Source: Lineus longissimus (Eukaryota; Nemertea; Pilidiophora; Heteronemertea; Lineidae). Taken from it: 64,000 bases of DNA. Shown here piece after piece: positions 62,401-64,000 of this stretch (position 1 is the stretch's first letter; each line of letters starts with the position of its first letter). Under the pieces are notes generated by a model. The model saw nothing but the letters and a program-made list of their open reading frames with translations. It was not told where the DNA came from and did no database searches. The stretch covers positions 18,808,070-18,872,069 of the forward strand of contig NC_088314.1 of NCBI RefSeq assembly GCF_910592395.1, in the 5' to 3' direction. A program made the position numbers and the translations under genes.

Positions 62401-64000
62401 CTCTGAATCAGGGTCATCATTGGTATTGAAGCTGGAACAAAACTTCCAGGTTTTGTTTCACAGGTCAGCCTCTACTACCGCACTCAGTGACTGGGGAAGT
62501 TGTTAGCATTGACTCGGCGTGGTGGGGAATCCTGGAAGAGGTTGTTGCTGATTTCCCCGGGTGGTCCTATGAACCGAGGCATAGCGATGTCAATGCCTCA
62601 GGATCAAAATGTAATAAATGTGACATTGGACTGGACCTCTATGCTGGAACAGACTTGCTGAGTACGAAAAGTTCAGTCGAGGTGGCTTTGTACTCTTAGC
62701 CTGACAACCAGCGCCACAGTCTTTTCAATGACTCCATTACTGTGTTCTGGTATTTAGACAATAACAGTTGATTAATCCAAAGTGCATCCGTTCAATTACA
62801 CAAGGGAGGCAATAGACATCAGAAAACAGTGTAACAGCATCAGAACATGACCATTATTAAGTCAATTAGTCTCCTTCCGCAATATCTGAAAAACAGTTTT
62901 AGCAAGTGCATTTTAGCAGGAGGCAGGTTTTTGCCAAAATCGCTATCGGGAAACGGGGTATGGCCTCTTTTACAACCAGGCATCAGGACAAGTACCCTCA
63001 TTCCCCTTCTGGCAGAGTGAGAGGCTTAAGCCTGCAACCGGCTGCTAGATTGAGCGAGCCATTCTGCGGTTTTACGGTCCAAGGTCATAGTCATAACACC
63101 CTAGCTTCTTAAGCCATAGCCATAGCTCATGATTGGTTTAGCACTAGATGTTGCCTTTAGCATGTTTAGTAGAATTGGATGGCCACACTATAACATTATT
63201 TCGTAGAAGTAGTAAACTACTCAATATTTATGACATACTTTATTTAGTTTATTCTTCCAAGAAAATTGAGTACAAAGCTCCAATTGAAAGCATCTGGGTT
63301 TCCACGTAGCAAAATGAATGTATCATTCTGTGATTTTTATGGCTAATATGGGAGAGCCTTTGAACTTTATTGAAACTTTATTGAAATCTATGAGAAAATG
63401 TTCCCTAAGATCATAAGTTGAGGTAAAACTGAAATGGACTTTATAGTGCGCCTTAGGGAGAGTCTTTCACGAGAATATTTACGAGTAATGGGTGCTTTAC
63501 AGAAGAATAATTTCATTATTCAACAGGTTGGCAGAGTGTGTTTAGTAGCGAGGCTGAGCAAAGTCTATAAAAAATCCCACTGCAATATGCATGAACTCAG
63601 CCTGTCAAGACTGTTGTTTTAAAACTGAGTTAACCGAGGCGGCCGGGGAAAACTTGAAACTGCCTGATGATATAAAATGCGGCAAGCAACCACCGAATAT
63701 GGTGGCAGTGGGAGTCTCTAAGCTCCACAAGCTCTCGTATGTCTCTTTTAACTCATCAATTTCCGTTCTGGACGAGTCATAATTCGGAATTGTTCCAATA
63801 TTCAGACACTCTGGGAATCCAATTCTCGTGTCCAAATGAAGAAACCGCTGAGAGAGTCTGAATTTGGAATACTTCATTCATTTCAGCTAGGCTCATAGTT
63901 CCGTCCCATTATAATGGTGAAGTGTTTACGGCAGCTAAATGATTTTCAATAATCCTGCTTGGAGAAATCAGGGTCCAGCTGAAAGCCATTTTCGTGTGAA

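Larger units (their letters stand above)
49399..64000. other. Region upstream of the first recognised exon
   Basis: 14.6 kb, either the first intron(s) or 5' flank of the alpha2delta gene. The signal-peptide exon should lie here or further right. I found only repeats, mobile-element remnants and weak open frames. No promoter is called: TATAAAT-like strings occur but none in a supportive context. Confidence 0.5.

Overview
The window is eukaryotic genomic DNA from an invertebrate animal, probably a marine bilaterian. The reasons are one gene in about 30 short exons with GT..AG introns, A+T-rich introns crowded with minisatellites, MITE-like elements and tRNA-derived SINEs, and a protein with vertebrate-like voltage-gated calcium channel alpha2delta architecture. 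The phylum cannot be fixed from the sequence alone.

The only protein-coding gene I can support lies on the minus strand, from about 49.4 kb down to about 1.6 kb and on beyond the left edge. It encodes an auxiliary calcium channel alpha2delta subunit closest to the alpha2delta-3/-4 class. I could join 27 core exons, plus one last exon chosen from a cassette, into an open frame of roughly 990 codons with consistent splice phases throughout. In transcript order it runs VWA_N region (49.4-35.8 kb), VWA/MIDAS domain (33.5-31.6 kb), Cache-type domains (31.2-11.0 kb), delta segment (10.6-9.3 kb), and a set of alternative Cys-rich exons (8.8-1.6 kb). The signal-peptide exon(s) and the C-terminal anchor exon(s) were not identified; the latter must lie left of base 1602.

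The most unusual aspect is duplicated exons. (1) Four mutually similar, same-phase copies of the Cys-rich C-terminal exon (7.4, 5.4, 4.7 and 1.8 kb) sit in tandem. A fifth, divergent exon of the same phase lies at 8.8 kb. Every copy has a length of 1 mod 3, so including two would shift the frame. They look like a mutually exclusive exon array that would give 4-5 versions of the extracellular delta/anchor-proximal segment. (2) Two homologous versions of the exon entering the Cache domain lie at 31.2 and 30.3 kb. (3) The 3' part and donor of the exon at 37.3 kb are repeated twice downstream, one copy forming a phase-compatible 58-nt exon. (4) A 177-nt exon-like segment at 13.3 kb ends in an in-frame stop, as a poison exon would. 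(5) Directly after the VWA/MIDAS exon, its own 5' splice site is repeated in a 28-bp minisatellite, giving eight extra perfect GTAAGT donors.

The rest is intron or upstream DNA holding repeats: a 150-bp satellite array (45.65-46.33 kb), 28-, 31- and ~58-bp minisatellites, (CAT)n microsatellites and G-tracts. There are also a near-identical pair of 370-bp inverted-repeat elements plus a truncated copy, a 232-bp MITE, a dispersed family of palindromic elements, several tRNA-like SINE heads and degenerate coding relics. From 49.4 to 64 kb I found no convincing gene.
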